DNA of 64,000 bases from Akebia trifoliata. Taxonomy: Eukaryota > Streptophyta > Magnoliopsida > Ranunculales > Lardizabalaceae. Below are positions 11,283 to 22,637 of the stretch, piece after piece (the stretch's first letter is position 1; the number at the start of each line of letters is the position of its first letter). The translations under genes and the position numbers were made by a program. The notes under the pieces are model-generated. The model was not told where the DNA came from and made no database searches. It was given only the letters and a program-made list of their open reading frames with translations. The stretch is taken from positions 42,140,826-42,204,825 of the forward strand of contig CM030714.1 of NCBI GenBank assembly GCA_017979445.1, in the 5' to 3' direction.

Positions 11283-13008
11283 AAAGAGTCATGATAATCT
11301 GACTACCCCATGAGGCCTACTCAATGGACTACTTGATGTGACAAGTCCAAGATTCATAGATATGTGCTCTTCGAGATACACTTTTTTATGGGAAAATGCA
11401 GCCATGTATCTCAAGGAGCAAAGATCTACGATTCCAAAATTTTCACATTAGGGTAGTCGATTGAGTTTGCCACATGGAATAGTCAAATGATCATGATTCA
11501 AATAAAAAAGAAGTGACAACTATTAACACTGGACATTGGGGAGATGTTACCTAAGAGTCCTTGTAATCTGACTCACTTTGTTTGTTCTCTCTCTTCACAA
11601 AACTATAAATATATGTCCTACTATATCCCGAAGCAAAGGATGTACGGGTATGTGAAGGGAGAGTAAAGAAAAGTGATTTCGATTATCACCACTCATAACT
11701 TATTGTTTTGTATATATTCCCTTGGCACTGAATAGTTGAAACAATTTTATTGAATTTTATTGAACTTGGTGCAAAAAACACTATCACATCAGCGCAATGT
11801 TGAACACAATGTCCAACACAAGCAATGTATCATGGCTAATTCCTAGTCAAACTGAGATTTGAAGCCATGGAAGAAGGTAATGGATCCAAAATATTTAGTG
11901 AATTAGTACATCAAGCTCTCATCTTAGTGGAAATAGTAAATTCACACTCGCTTAATACTTCTTGTGGAGTCACTAAGTCGGAATACGGGTTTAAAATTAT
12001 AAGGGAAAACTTCGGAAAAGAGAGAAAAATCAAGAAAAAAATTATAATAAAACAAAGAAAAAATGAAACTTCTACACACATAATTATACATTTTATGATA
12101 AAAATAAATGTAACCATCAATGTATTTTTTGAGCAAAATGACACTATTGAAAAAAATATATATAAAAATCATAACATCAAGACATTATTATAAAATGCAT
12201 ATTAGATAACATTTTATGGCTAAATCACAAACAACCATAAGGTCATAAAAATTAATCATAGGCCTACCCAAAAAATAGGTTCTTATTATTATGTTTAAAA
12301 AAAAAATGTGTTTAAAACATAGAAAACACGGGTTTAAAACATAAAAAGGTGTCTTTTTAAAAAAGTCAAGTTTTTTTCATTGTTGCACTAACCATTCAAA
12401 TTCACCATTTTCGACCAAAAAATTTGGATTTCTGGCATCCCGATTGAGTTTCAGAGATTTCAATCTGATGGAAAGGATTTGAAAAGGGAGAAGAAATCAT
12501 TTTCAAGAGTTTTTTCAAACATTTTAAATATGTATGTAAAAAGAACTTGGGTTTTTCAATTATTTTGCTTCATTTTTGAATGAAAATCGATTAAGGATGG
12601 TTATTTTTTGTTTGAAGATGAATGGGTTCAAAGTCCGATTGTCAAAAGAGTTTTTTGAGATTGCAGATAAGGGATTTTTGGATTTGAGGAAAAAAAAAAC
12701 AAGTTTCGAATCCGAATCGAATATTATCATATTCGAATTCGAAATTTGCTATTGAATATCCAATGGATTCGAATTCAAATTTGAATATTAGTGATTTTTT
12801 TCGTATTCGAATATGGATATCTATATTCGATCGGATAAATATCCATTGACAACCTTACATAATTCTCAATCGTTCAATCGAAATCTTTTTTAAACATATC
12901 AATGAATTACATTCTCAACATATGCTTCAGATCTTATTATTAATTTTTAAATTATTTTTTAGATTAAGACAAAATAATATGTATCTGAATAAAATATGAA
13001 TGGTTCAC
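10546..13008. repeat. Segmental duplication, copy 2 (non-coding)
   Basis: Colinear with 1-1815 apart from the hAT insertion and small indels. It includes the same A-rich block (11990-12190) and T-rich block (12680-12850). It lies in the same relative position to the second F-box gene as copy 1 does to the first. I see no protein-coding potential. Confidence 0.8.
10701..11207. mobile_element. Non-autonomous hAT-type element nested in the fold-back
   Basis: Starts TAGGGGTGCAATTTGGTTCG and ends AAGTTGTACCCCTA, the usual TAGGGGTG-type ends of plant hAT elements, with GGTTCGGTT-rich subterminal sequence. It is flanked by 8-bp duplications, gatgacat at 10693-10700 and aatgacgt at 11208-11215. These differ from the uninterrupted site gatgacgt in copy 1 (bases 125-132) by one base each. 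No transposase ORF is present. Confidence 0.85.
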
Positions 13009-13149
13009 AATCCAACCACCGTATTTCATCGTTGTCAAATTTCTTTTATAAATGTGAATAGAGGCAAATATTTTTAAAGCCTACTTGGGAAATTACAAAT
13101 CATTTAAGTACAAGTAGTTTGCAATGCAAATGTTTTGCAAAGAATGGTA

Positions 13150-13391
13150 TCTAGTTGGGAATCTCTTGCAAAATTATTTCATTTTCTTCATTAATTTTAT
13201 AATGAAATTTTTTGTAATGATTACTTATTAAAATAAATTTGAACTTATTCAACCTCATCAAATAAAACATTCTAGTTGGGAATCTCTTGCAAAATTATTT
13301 CATTTTCTTCATTAATTTTATAATGAAATTTTTTGTAATGATTACTTATTAAAATAAATTTGAACTTATTCAACCTCATCAAATAAAACAT
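13150..13391 (+). repeat. Exact 121-bp tandem duplication
   Basis: Two head-to-tail copies, 13150-13270 and 13271-13391, each starting tctagttgggaatctcttgc and ending caaataaaacat. I see no difference between them, which implies a very recent duplication or an assembly artefact. The unit is AT-rich and non-coding. Confidence 0.9.
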
Positions 13392-14205
13392 TCGAATTAT
13401 AAAAATACCCCGAAAGCTTACAACATGTATATGAATTTACGAAAATACCTGTCATAATATGTATAATTTTCTAGGTGGTTCAATATTGGATCGGAACGAA
13501 CCCATTGACACTTCTATTGGCTTCGAAAGTGTAGGATTAAAACTTAAGAAGAAAAAAAATAATAAAACAGCACCTGGCCTATGGCAGTCATCAAGCACAT
13601 TAGGCGAAGCCTACAAGTTATAAAATAAGGGAAAATTACTTAATGGTCCTTGACGGGAGCTTTTCTTTCTAGGTAGTCTTTAAGTTTTAGGGCTTTTCTT
13701 CATTGTTCATTTAGTAAAATTTTATCTTCTTAATGGTCCCTCAACCTTATCTTAGGTTATAATATTTTTGAAATTAGCATGAATGACGAATAAAAATGAT
13801 ATACTTTTCATTTTGAATTTATATATATATATTTATTTATTTATTTAAACAATTTATAACAAAAATTGAAGCTAGGGTTTTTCAATCATTTTATTTCGTT
13901 TTTGGATGAAAATCGATCAAAGATGGTTATTTTGGTTTGAAAACATCTATACAAGTTGTTATGTCAAGTTTTAAGTCGATTTTTCCATGTATATTACTTG
14001 GAAAAACTTGAAAAAATGAAAACGAGTGGATTTTACAATATCGAGTTCAACAATTTTTATTTTTGAGTTCAATATTTTTATTGTCAAATTTGACATTTTT
14101 TTTAAATTGTTGAACTCAACAATACAAAATGGTGAGCTCAACAATAAATAAAAATCAGTGAGCTCGACAATAAAACTATTGAACTCAAAAATAAAAATTG
14201 TTGAC
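13392..14205. other. Low-complexity intergenic sequence
   Basis: AT-rich sequence. The stretch 14030-14210 contains several related short repeats of the gagctcaacaat type in both orientations. No gene is recognised. Confidence 0.4.
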
Positions 14206-14312
14206 CTTGACGTTGTAGAGTTCATTCTCACACTCTTCAAAACCCTGAATCTCAACACATTTAAGGTGATAAAACATGCATTATGGCAATAATTTTGCTC
14301 CCCAATCTCATG
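14206..14312 (-). pseudogene. F-box/FBD exon-3 remnant (short)
   Basis: On the minus strand the nucleotide sequence follows the exon-3 start of the neighbouring genes (gattggggagcaaaattattgc, then the HLKCVEIQG region). It breaks off in the low-complexity repeats at 14210. Frame is not maintained. It is the counterpart of the orphan exon at 5655. Confidence 0.6.
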
Positions 14313-14887
14313 CACAGTACCTAGAACATTGATTGATAAATTATGCTATTTGTCAGGTATCGAAATTGCACTACAAGTAAATTAAAGAATGCAGTCATAG
14401 ACATGACAATTACCTCATTCTAGAATGGGTGTCTCATCTCCCAAATCATGTTTTATTGGACTATAATTAAGAAAGGCCATTTTGGGTAACTAGGTTGACA
14501 AATTCGATGGTTCATGGAATCAATGTGCTCCAAAATTTGTGCTACTAGGCATTTTTGGGACTTGGCATAAAATTATTTTGGTCAAGAGTAAAAGACACTC
14601 AGCCCTCCTTTGGAGATCCAAGTTCTAATCCAATTGAAAGAATAAAATGCATGGAGAACAAGTATCACAAGATATAAAAATGGAGGTCAAGTTTAAAATG
14701 TTGTCCCATGAAAAAGTTCACTAAAAGAAAAATCAAAAACAGGGGAAAAGGTTTTGATATGAGCTCAAAAAGTACAACAATTTACCAACTTTATTATTCA
14801 TGCTAATGATATCAAGGAAACCACATCTATATGGAGTTTTAGACTAAGAGAGGTAGGAACTGCCAATCAAGTTACCCTACTTACTAA
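14313..14887. other. Shared flank and 3' UTR of the F-box unit
   Basis: 14460-14650 aligns with 6740-6935. 14680-14887 aligns with the sequence downstream of the other two F-box genes. No separate gene. Confidence 0.5.
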
Positions 14888-17417
14888 TCAAAAAAAAAAA
14901 GTTACCCTCTTAAAGAGAAAGAATATTTTGACACGTGAAGACGCTTTGGGTAGCAATTGTAGCTTCTTACTAAAGTCCGCCAAATCCTTGCTATCCCTTG
15001 ATGCCTCAATTGTGGTGATAGTAACGTTCTCTAAGACCACTGCATTCTTTAGTAAAAATTCAAGAAACTTGAATTCATTCTCACACCCTTCTAGATTCTG
15101 GATCTCAACAGATTTGAGGTGATAAAACATGCAATGGAACGATAATTGAGATCCCCAATCCACTGCCTTGTATGTTTTCTAATAATAACCAGAACAATGA
15201 TAGATAAATATATATATTTTTTGCAGATATTCTAAATTGTATTATAAATGAATTAAAGAATGTAGTCACAGAAAATATGATTACCTTGTCATAATCAAAA
15301 CTCTCTAATTTCATAAATAGAGTTTCTATGTAAGGAGAGTTCTCTAGTAAATTGGCTATTGCTCGCATCGAAGAACTATTACGCCACCTTGTCAGCTTCA
15401 AATGCCTCAGATTGTTAAAAGGATTGGGCAACCGTTCTAATTCATCGGGGGATTCTGATGAAGTCTTTGCACATGAAAATGAGAAAACAATTTAGACAAA
15501 CATACTTATGAAACAAATAATAAAAATCAACAATTTTGTTGAAAAAGAAAGAGAAAATGTACTGCAATGCTTAACAATAGGACTTGTAGGTTGTCTCTAT
15601 TGTTCAAATGTCACAACCCAAGAACCAGAAGGAAAGCAAATGTTAACCACTGAATCAAAAGCCAAAAAAATAAAAAGGAAATGCCTAAAATTATGTGGCC
15701 AAAACATGTAAATAAGTCCATACGTTGGCAGACATTGCAACGTCAGGAGGATTGGATTATTGACCAACCCCCTCACTCCCCCAAGAAGTTGTGTGTCTCA
15801 GTGAAAAATCCAGATAAAGTAGGCCCATTAGGTAAATGAGAATACAAGAAGACACACACACGCAGGCACACCCACCACACAAGCACACACACACATGCTC
15901 GCACACACACACACAGCAGAAAATGGTATAACATATGGTGCATCACCCTTACTGCTCCCTGCATGTGCAGATTGAAAGGGTAGGGAGTAGTAAGTTTCTT
16001 AGGTTGGTCTTGATGTTAGGAACAAACGTGTTTGCAATTGAGTTTCACACCATCACAACGCCAAAGGGTTGGCCTAGTGGCAAGCCGAGCCTTGATAAAC
16101 TCCTCAGGACGGGTAGGTCAAGTGTTTGAAACCCCAAGAAGTAATAAATTCCTTGGGGCCACACTCCAGGGTCCGGTTGACCCTCGACTCAACCAGTTGC
16201 ACATAGGACTTTCCAGGGGGACAATGCCAGTGACCATGGGATTAATCTCACCCGAGGGGTGAGGACTACCCATTATAAGACAAAAAAAATAAGTTTCACA
16301 CCATCACAGTTAATATGTGTTTGGGACGACCATGATTTTAGGGAGGGTGTACAAGGTGTGGATTACACATCCGATTCAGGCAGGTAGTTCATCATTTTTC
16401 TTTTTAAACAGAGACCAATGTTTACATCATGGGAATTTGAGGGAATGAGTCATCAATAGGAGAAGAAAAAGGTACCACCTGAGGACACCAACGAGATAGT
16501 GTCAGAGTTTCTACATTGTAAAGCTCTTTAAGGACTTTGATCAGATATTGAGCATCCATTTCTCGACTCATGCATGAACTAATGTTTGCACTAACCAGAG
16601 AGGAAAGGCTCTCCAGAGAATGGTCTGTGTAAGTATAGTTCTCGCAATGGAATGACGTGAGATTTGGGCTACAAATCCTAATCTTACACCGATCCCAATA
16701 ATTATCTTCCAAAACCAAGTACTTAAGCCGAAAAGCCAATATATTGAGAACTTTCAAATGATCAATGTCGCAATTTTTTATGATCAAAATTTCCAAAATT
16801 GGGCAACTAAAAAAGAGCTCTCTATTGGAATCTCCCTTCGGAAGTTTAACTGATACTAGTTCCAAATTCTTGAGATGGGCAGCTGAACTCATCGAATTCG
16901 GAAGTTGGATTGGGACTGTAATGCTCTTTTCATCTGATTGCAACTTAAATACCCTAACAATTGCTGTAGTGAAGAGAGAATCGGGCAATTGAAGGTGTTG
17001 TTGTTGTCCATCACAATCAGAGATTTCAAGATGGAGTTCCTGAACATGTTGTCTTACTGCAGCAGTGATCCATGCTTCAATTCTACTTGAATTGCAAGAA
17101 GATAAACAAAATCTCTCTATATTATAAGAGTTGTCGCGATGAATCAGAACCTTGTCCACAAAATCCAAAAATCTATCTTTATGGAAAACAAAACATTGAT
17201 TTTGTTTCTTCATATTAACTTTCCACAAACGATGATCGAATTTTAGATTGGAAACAGAAATCCATAAATACCTCCATTTTTTGGAAAGAAGGGAAGTATG
17301 AACTACTTCTTTCATGTCAAGTAAAGAGAGGATGTGATGGATAATCGGTTCTGGTAAATCACTCATTCTATCTTCATCAATATCACTATTCTTCTTCTTC
17401 AATGAGTTTGTCTCCAT
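14888..17417 (-). CDS. F-box/FBD/LRR protein, three exons, apparently intact
   Basis: Exons on the minus strand: 17417-16479 (313 codons), 15464-15285 (60) and 15166-14888 (92 plus stop), about 465 aa. All junctions are GT-AG and phase 0. The frame is also open upstream of the chosen ATG to 17459 without another ATG. The F-box lies near residues 16-60 (DLPEPIIHHILSLLDMKEVV), followed by LRR strands (HLKNLELVSVKLPKGD, FFSCPILEILIIKNCD). The terminal FBD region reads FKFLEFLLKNAVVLENVTITT. The family acts as substrate adaptor of SCF ubiquitin ligases; the substrate is not known. Intron 1 (1014 bp) holds a CA microsatellite and a SINE; intron 2 is 118 bp. It is a close paralogue of the gene at 7607. 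Confidence 0.82.
15853..15915. repeat. CA microsatellite in intron 1
   Basis: Interrupted run of CA dinucleotides (gacacacacacgcaggcaca and similar). It produces spurious cysteine/valine-rich frames on the minus strand. Confidence 0.85.
16058..16291 (+). mobile_element. tRNA-derived SINE with 17-bp target duplication
   Basis: The 234-bp element has an A-box-like TGGCCTAGTGG near 16070 and a B-box-like sequence gtttgaaacccc near 16123-16135, the internal RNA polymerase III promoter layout of plant SINEs. It ends in a short A-run. Identical 17-bp duplications, agtttcacaccatcaca, flank it at 16041-16057 and 16292-16308. It lies antisense in intron 1 of the F-box gene. Not a tRNA gene: the cloverleaf is not kept and the tail is retrotransposon-like. 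Confidence 0.9.
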
Positions 17418-17489
17418 GATTTGGTTTTTCTTCGACCCTCCCTCACTGCTCTTCAACAATCAACCTCATCACTTCGCTCATAGTCAACT

Positions 17490-18525
17490 CTGCTCATCAC
17501 AAATCCCCAAACCTTGTTTTCAATTCCGGACCGACTAGTTGCACGTCACCTATTATGGATTGCACTCCGTCGCTTAACAAAAAGCCACTTTGCACTCCAC
17601 TGGTGTCATTATAGACTTAAAAAAGAAACAGAATGATGTTGGAATGACTTCAAGATTATACCTCACATCGCACATCATAACGGGAAAGTGCATAGCATCA
17701 TTAGGATGTGCAATATGAGGTACAATCTTGAGGTCACTGCAACACAACATGTTGCAATTAAGGATCAACTAAGTTGCATGTCACCTAATACGAATTGCAT
17801 TCCATCATTTAACAAAAAGCAACTTTGTATTCCACTAATATGATTGTACTTAAAAGAGAAAAAATAAAAACATCATTGTGCTTCTTTTTCATTTTCTTTT
17901 TCTTCTTCTTGGAAGTCGAAGAGGAATCACCGCACCAAAGCTCCATAAGCTTATCCTTTCATAAGCTTTTCTTGGTCTGTGTGCTCTTCATGATGCATGT
18001 GTTCTTCATGATCATGTGTAAAGTAAATTATTTGAAGGTACTCTTGCCATAGATTTGGCCATTTGGTGTAAATTTTGCACGAACTCTTAGTAATGATAGG
18101 TTCTTTATCTTAGTTAGAAGGTGGCATGTTGAGACGCATGTATGTCAAAAGGGTTTATTTGTAATTTAAATTATAAATTAAAAGATTTTTGAAGATTATA
18201 AAGTAAGCAGGATTTTTTTTTTTAATTTTAAAAATTAATCAACGTGATTATAAGGTTGTGCGATTGACATTTTCACTATTTTGACAAAAAAAAATGACCT
18301 TGATAATAATAATAGGTTTAAACTTGAAAGTGGAGGCATTTTTTGGTCATTCATATTTTGGTGTTGAACCAACTCTACTCCTCTCATTATAATAGCAAAG
18401 ATATTGATGTAAATTTCTTTAATGAGGTCCAACAAATAGAGATGGGACTTTATTTTTTTAGGTTGGAGTGCGACAGGTGATAGGTAATGTGCAACTAGTC
18501 TATCAAAGAGGTTTGGGAATTGTGA
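17490..18525. mobile_element. Inverted-repeat element with internal hairpin
   Basis: The left end (cacaaatccccaaacctt, then gactagttgcacgtcaccta) is matched in inverse at 18465-18525 (ggtaatgtgcaactagtc, then aggtttgggaattgtg). A related direct repeat of the ttgcacgtcacctattatgg block recurs at 17765-17860. Between the two lies a smaller hairpin (17635-17680 against 17697-17750). A related hairpin arm is at 62180-62230. No transposase is visible. Boundaries are approximate and no target duplication was identified. Confidence 0.5.
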
Positions 18526-20035
18526 GGGTGTATCTCGTTAATTAAGTCAAAGCCCATATTGAATTGGAACCCATGAAATGCCAGCAAGGGCCCTACCCAT
18601 TTTCAAATACTACAGATTTATTATGGCCCACAACGAACAAAAGTCCAGTTTTGTCCGCCCCTTTTTGTTTTTATGTATGATCCCAAATGAAAATAAAACT
18701 GAAAAATTAAGAGAATCATTGCTTCAAATCTTATTGATTTGTCACATGTTACCCAAACAATCTTTCAATTCTCACTGATCAAGCTCATCTTGGTTGAGAG
18801 AGATTTATTTATATATTTTAGGCCCAATGATTAAGCCCGTGATGAAGTTGATAATAGTGGGCTCGTTTATTGCCAAGTTTTTTAATTAAATTCTAGTAGG
18901 TTTCAGTTAGTCTAAATGAATAACTGCCCATCCAAGTCTATTCGAGTGAATCATTTGTTCCTCTTACTCCCTACATAACTAGGTACAGGCATGGATCTAC
19001 AGTTGGAGCAATAGGGTACTTGTCTTTCACAAGAATTTTCAAATTTATAAGGATTTATGAGTTATTGCGACAGATAACAGTGATGGATAAAAAAATAAAA
19101 ACTCTACATTTTGATTTACCTGTTGAAATGATAAAAGAGCCCCATGATTTAAGGGTAAATTTTCAAATAATTAAAAAAAAATTCGGTATTTTCGAAATGT
19201 GGCTAATGTTGACACTTTGATAACATTTTGTCAACACATATAACACTTTCAGTATTTTTGAAAACTTCGGTAACTATTTGAAAATTTACCCTTGATTTAA
19301 AAATGAAATTTATAAAAACATAATTGATCTTAGAACAGATTTACAAACTAAATGGTGACAAGGACTCACCAATGAACAAATTGATGATATTTATACACTA
19401 AAATAAAATGGGAGGAAAAGAAAGCAATTACATTACAAGCATAAAACTGAGTATAAAATAAATAATTGTAAATAAGGTATCAGGCATCCCAATTTTGAAG
19501 CCAAACATCTTTTGTGTTTTTAACAAGACACGAATGCCTTTCAGATAATGCGGTAGCCTCACGATGCCTTTCAAAATGTGTGCAACTTATGTCCAAATTT
19601 CGTTTTTGGTGCACTATTCATTTTAATCTGCAAAACATGCATTTTGAGTAAATTCATCACTTTTATAATCAATGAATTAGCTTGGTACGTCTAGGAATTC
19701 ATAGATATTAAAAGTGACAAACTCATGAGTTCGTTGGTTATAAAAGTGTTTTGAGAATTACAATAAACAATGTAACGAACTCTCTTGGAATTTGGAGACC
19801 CACCCAATTCTTAAAACCACAGGAATTAGTGTGCTTTTAGTAAAGTTGGTGTGGCAATATAATATCTCAAAATTTAAATAGCTAGACTCGTCCAAACAAC
19901 AACAAATTTACGCTTCTACAGCCTTGTTAATTTCCGTAGGCATAAATCTCGGAGTCGTTCTTCATCTTTTGATATTCCTTTTATATAACATTTTTATTAT
20001 ATTGAAATAGGGTTTTATTGTTCTCAAGAAGTCAG
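18526..20035. other. Intergenic; one MITE-like inverted repeat
   Basis: No gene seen. 19585-19800 is an inverted repeat related to the MITE at 8264-8590 (shared attcattttaat...caaaacatg blocks). The stretch just before 20036 should hold the promoter of the F-box pseudogene. No clear TATA box other than AT-rich sequence near 19982 is apparent. Confidence 0.4.
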
Positions 20036-21118
20036 ATGGATGCAGACAGAATCAATGGATTACCTGAACCCATTCTCCATGACATCCTCTCTTTCCTTGA
20101 CATGAAAGAAGTAGTTCATACATCCCTTCTATCCAAAAGTTGGAGGTATTTATGGCTCTCTTCCAAATCTAAACTTCGATCATCGTTTGTGGGAAAATAA
20201 TAAGAATACTACAACAGAAAGAAATCAAGATCGGAACGAGGCAACTTATAAAGATGGATTTATGGATTTTGTGGATAATATTTTGCTTTCTCGTGACAAC
20301 TCTATCAATATAAACAGATTTTGTTTATTTTCTAATTTTTATTTCAATTCAGATAGAATGGAAACATGGATTAATGTTGTACTACAACAACATGTTCAAG
20401 AGCTCTATATACAAGTATCTGATTGCGCTGAACAACCCTTTGAATTGCCTAATAATCACTTTCGTTTGCCCATGAGGATATTTAATTCGAACTTAAATCA
20501 AAGGCGCTTACTAGTCCAAGTCCAACTGCCCAAATCGATATGTTCAGCTGCCCATCTCAAGACTTTGAAACTAGTATCAGTTACACTTCCTAGTGGCGAT
20601 TCCGATGGAGAGCTCATCTTGAGTTGCCCGATTTTGGAAAATTTGATCATCAAGAATTGCGATCATGGACATCTTAAAGTACTCAATATATCAGCTTTGC
20701 AACTTAAGAACTTAGTTGTGAAAAATAGTTATGGGATTTATGTTTGTTCTTGTATGATGAGGATATGCACCCCAAATCTCACATCATTTAAGTTGAAAGG
20801 TTTAATGTTTAAGGATTTTTATTTGGAGAATCTTTCCTCTCTTGTTAATGCAAACATTGAAGTGGTTCCGGATTGTTTCGTTAAATTTGTTAGGGAGCTT
20901 CATAATGCAAAAACTCTAACACTATCTGGTTGGTGCATTCAGGTATGCTTTTCTTTCTCCTTTTTGGTAAAGAACAATTAGTTACTAACTAAGCTGCTTT
21001 CTACATTTCACACAGCAAATTGTATTTAATCTCCAACCAAATAGTTAGGTTGCTATAGGAGTCGGACACCGTTATGGATCATGACTCTTTGGGAAAATAA
21101 CACATTTATTTAGATATA

Positions 21119-21516
21119 GAGAATGTTAATGTCCAAAACCTCATGTGGGCGTTAGCATTCTCTTTAACACTTTTTTTTTTCTCCAGTACTACCCCTACCC
21201 ATTTTTTATTTTTTTTCAATAATACTCTACTCATTTTATCTTTTAGTGAAAAAGACAAGGATATATTAATCTTTTTACATAATAAATGCTAGTCTCTCAC
21301 TTAATAAATGCTAAGGGCATTTAATTTTTACAATTAAATGTCTTGTTGCAATCAATGATTTGGCAGTCAATGCAAGCAAGCGTCTATTGTGTAAAAGACC
21401 ATCATACCCCTATTTTTTTACTGAAAGACAAAATGAATATGAGTATTATTGAAAAAAAAAGTGTTGGAGAATGTTAACGCTAACGTCGCCATAAGGTCTT
21501 AGACGTTAGCATTCCC
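21119..21516. mobile_element. TIR element in intron 1 of the F-box pseudogene
   Basis: The left end (gagaatgttaatgtccaaaa) and the inverse of the right end (gggaatgctaacgtctaaga) match. The arms extend over 100 bp, including caataatactc and cattttatcttt blocks. No ORF and no convincing target duplication. Probably a Mutator-like MITE. Confidence 0.5.
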
Positions 21517-21981
21517 CTGTCTAAGTCTTATTTCTAACCACTACAATGCATCTCTTCTTTTAAGTTGACTCTTGATTATATCTTATTTGCTTTGTAAATA
21601 CAATTGTCTAAATTGATTTTCCATTTTTTTTCTCCTTTTTTTATGGGCACAGACTTTCTCAAAATCCTCATGCTTGCTGAAATGGCTGCCAATTCCATTT
21701 CAGAATCTAAAGTATTTGAAGGTGACGAGATTACGTAGAAGTTCTCTTAATCGAGCAATAGTGAACTTACTGGAGAGCTGTCCTTGTATAGAGACTCTTG
21801 TCTTGCAATTAGCTAAGGTACTGACCAAACACTTTAGTAATTTATTATCATCATTTATCTAGATCATTAGTTTTTTGCTTAAATAGCTCGAATTAGCTCA
21901 TCTGATTTTGGAGATAACTCTTCTTACTGGGATAGACAATTACCATATCTTTTACTATATTCTTTATATTATTTGTAATAC

Positions 21982-22276
21982 TGTAGAAGCCCATGGGGCC
22001 TAACTTATCCTCACAAAATCGGCTTTTAAGTTGAGGATTGCCCCAGGTTTATATATAGCCAAGGTCTTGATACCTAGGCTATGTGGGACTGTTGCTCACA
22101 ATCCCCCTCACATGTAACGTGTCTCCTACATCCATGTGATTATTCACTCTGATACCATGTAGAATCCCATGTGTTTAACTCATCCTCAAAAAACCAGCTT
22201 GTAAGGTGGGGATTACCCCAGATTTATATAGAGCCCAAGGTCTTGATACCTAGGTTATGTGGGACTATCGCTCACA
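21982..22276 (-). mobile_element. TRIM retrotransposon, complete, minus orientation
   Basis: Two LTRs, 21982-22100 and 22158-22276 (each 119 bp), start TG and end CA on either strand. Reading the minus strand, the first LTR is followed directly by tggtatcagag, the PBS used by many plant LTR elements (initiator tRNA-Met). The 57-bp internal part ends in the purine tract gtgagggggat next to the second LTR. Flanking 5-mers aatac and aatgc are probable target duplications with one change. No coding capacity, as expected for a TRIM. It sits in intron 2 of the F-box pseudogene. Confidence 0.9.
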
Positions 22277-22637
22277 AATGCCATATAGAAATCTGGAAAG
22301 TAGTATTGATTTATGTCATTGTTCTGGTTCTTAGCAGATATTTGACTTTAAAAATGAGAGAGGAGATTGGCTAGGAGAATTATCATCCCATTGTATATTT
22401 AATCACCTCAAATCTGTTGAGATCAAGAATCTTGAAGGGTGTGAGAATGAACTCAAGTTTCTTGAATATTTATTTAAGAATGCAGTGGTCTTAGAGAACA
22501 TTACCATCACCACAAAAGAAACATCATCAAGGGATGAAGAGAAGGAGTGGGCGGAATTTAGTGAGAAGCTACAATTGCTACCCAAAGCTTCATCAAGTCT
22601 CACGATATTGTTTTCTTTGAGGACGATAAACATTTGA

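Larger units (their letters stand above)
20036..22637 (+). pseudogene. F-box/FBD/LRR gene with a 2-bp deletion
   Basis: Exons 20036-20942, 21653-21817 and 22338-22637 with intact GT-AG junctions. The F-box starts at residue about 8 ([20 protein letters not shown]). After WRYLWLS the frame shifts: the paralogues have S-V-P-C/N-L-N-F-D-H, and here the Val codon is reduced to one base near 20163. Restoring the length gives 303 codons in exon 1, phase 0 as in the paralogues. The LRRs (ELILSCPILENLIIKNC) and FBD end (LKFLEYLFKNAVVLENITITT) are otherwise intact. Intron 1 carries a TIR element and intron 2 a TRIM. It runs opposite to the other two genes. A sequencing error at the deletion would make it functional. 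Confidence 0.8.

Noticed and set aside
11867..12193. ORF of 108 codons in the segmental duplication
   Set aside because: The corresponding region in copy 1 (about 705-1020) is not conserved as a reading frame on the same strand, and the composition is Lys/Ile/Asn-rich as expected from AT-rich DNA.
15773..15964. Cysteine/valine-rich minus-strand frame
   Set aside because: Translation of a CA/TG microsatellite within an intron.
16058..16140. tRNA gene (A and B boxes)
   Set aside because: Only box-like motifs are kept, no cloverleaf is evident, and the unit has an A-tail and 17-bp duplications, so it is a SINE.
16032..16262. Open frame of 76 codons
   Set aside because: It is the SINE sequence read through; the element is RNA polymerase III-type and non-coding.
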